From JAENVU01 sp964544295 (GTDB lineage Bacteria; Actinomycetota; Acidimicrobiia; IMCC26256; JAENVU01), in the NCBI GenBank assembly GCA_964544295.1, contig CAZJBJ010000115.1, positions 1 through 12,848 of the forward strand: a stretch of DNA of 12,848 nucleotides. Reading direction: 5' to 3'. A program made the translations under genes and the position numbers. Below the pieces are notes generated by a model that searched no databases, was not told the origin of the DNA, and worked only from the letters and a program-made list of their open reading frames with translations. This document shows, piece after piece, positions 12,086 through 12,848 of the stretch (positions are counted from its first letter, which is position 1; each line of letters opens with the position of its first letter).

Positions 12086-12091
12086 TAGGGT
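12086..12091 (+). promoter_or_regulatory. Candidate -10 element of the terminal SDR gene
   Basis: TAGGGT fits the actinobacterial TANNNT -10 pattern. It lies after the amt terminator and 36 bases before the GTG start. The -35 region is not recognisable, so this is tentative. Confidence 0.3.
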
Positions 12092-12127
12092 CCCGCAGGT
12101 CAACTGCGAACCGATCGGGAGCACATC

Positions 12128-12848
12128 GTGACCAAGACCGTCCTCATCACCGGTGCCGGCTCCGGGTTCGGCCAGGGCGCGAGCGTGGCGCTCGCGGCGC
12201 GCGGCCACCGGGTGATCGCGACCACCGAGACCGAGGAGCAGGCGACCGCACTGCGCGCCGCCGCTCCGGAGCTCACGGTCGAGAAGCTCGACATCACGAC
12301 GGGGGACGTCGACCAGGCGCGCGCCTGGGATGTCGACGTCCTCATCAACAACGCCGGCGCGGGCCAGACCGGTCCGATGGCCGACGTGCCGATCGACCGA
12401 GTGCGCCATCTCTTCGAGGTCAACGTCTTCGGGACGTTGGCGATGACCCAGGCCGTCGTCCCCGGAATGCTCGCGAAGGGTTCGGGGCGGATCATCATCG
12501 TGTCGTCGATCGCCGGCGTGATGTCGGGTCCCGCGTTCGGGCCGTACTCGATGACGAAGCACGCACTCGAGGCCATGGGCAAGGCCATGCGAGCCGAACT
12601 CGCCGGTCAGGGCATCGACGTGACGTTGTTGAACCCCGGTCCGTACCTCACCGGGTTCAACGATCGGATGGCCGATTCGATGTGGGAGTGGTTCGGCGAC
12701 GACTCGCTCAACGCACCGTCGACGCCGTTGTTCCAGATGATGCGCGAGATGGTGACCGGCGCGCAGATGGACCCCGCCGAGGTCGTCACCCGCATGGTGG
12801 AACTAATCGAGGCCACCGAGACCACCGAGAACAACTTCGTGCCCCCGG
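12128..12848 (+). CDS. Short-chain dehydrogenase/reductase, cut by right edge
   Basis: A classical SDR of which 240 residues are visible; the frame stays open to the window end. The GTG start is supported by GGGAG at 12117-12121, six bases upstream. It shows the cofactor loop TGAGSGFG (8-15), the acidic LDIT segment, NNAG (74-77), N99, Ser127 in VSSIAG, Tyr140 and Lys144 in YSMTK, and LNPGPYLTGF. A complete N-S-Y-K tetrad indicates an active NAD(P)-dependent oxidoreductase. Substrate unknown. It differs clearly from the DHRS12-like SDR at 8649-9680 and is not preceded by the SigK-like element, so it is probably not part of that regulon. Confidence 0.95.
   Translation, partial: MTKTVLITGAGSGFGQGASVALAARGHRVIATTETEEQATALRAAAPELTVEKLDITTGDVDQARAWDVDVLINNAGAGQTGPMADVPIDRVRHLFEVNVFGTLAMTQAVVPGMLAKGSGRIIIVSSIAGVMSGPAFGPYSMTKHALEAMGKAMRAELAGQGIDVTLLNPGPYLTGFNDRMADSMWEWFGDDSLNAPSTPLFQMMREMVTGAQMDPAEVVTRMVELIEATETTENNFVPP

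Overview
The window is GC-rich DNA that looks like an actinobacterial chromosome. The signs are a CYP124/125/142-type P450, lipoproteins, GTG starts, leaderless-looking promoters and a SigK-like ECF sigma factor. The class Acidimicrobiia is a guess I cannot confirm without a search. I see no tRNA, rRNA, CRISPR array, insertion sequence or phage gene. Both edges cut genes: a cytochrome P450 on the left and a short-chain dehydrogenase (SDR) on the right.

Layout, left to right. Bases 1-2450 read rightward: the P450 C-terminal half, an Asp/Lys-rich repeat lipoprotein, a strong hairpin terminator, a secreted two-domain Calx-beta protein, and a small Cys-rich ORF. A fasciclin (FAS1) lipoprotein then reads leftward (2559-3131). 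It is divergent from an NAD(P)-binding SDR/DUF2867 protein (3279-4787), which is followed by an ECF sigma factor (4853-5425). Six bases after the sigma stop ends a leftward block. In transcription order it is a DHRS12-like SDR, a DUF427 protein, two tiny membrane proteins, an FAD oxidoreductase, and a CarH/LitR-like cobalamin-binding protein with no DNA-binding domain. Several of these genes overlap by 1-4 bases. Divergent from that block is a glyoxalase/VOC protein (9739-10224). Then come a solitary ammonium transporter (10548-11942), a terminator, and the truncated SDR.

The central observation is a shared promoter-like element, TCATCC-N16-CCGGA(G/T). It occurs with exactly the same spacing four times, each in front of a gene: the fasciclin lipoprotein, the SDR/DUF2867-sigma pair, the small-membrane/FAD/B12 operon, and the DHRS12/DUF427 pair. 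A fifth near-copy, GCATCC-N16-CCGGAT, faces the VOC gene. The element resembles the mycobacterial SigK promoter as I remember it (-35 CCATCC, -10 CCGAAT). SigK is also the sigma factor that controls fasciclin-type proteins (MPT70/MPT83) in mycobacteria.

The inferred system (bases about 2559-10224) is one local ECF regulon. The sigma factor would drive its own operon, the fasciclin lipoprotein, a redox set, and a cobalamin-based, probably light-sensing protein. No RskA-like anti-sigma factor is present, so the B12 protein is a candidate for controlling sigma activity. The promoter repeats and the gene overlaps are read directly from the sequence. The light/B12 control is inference.
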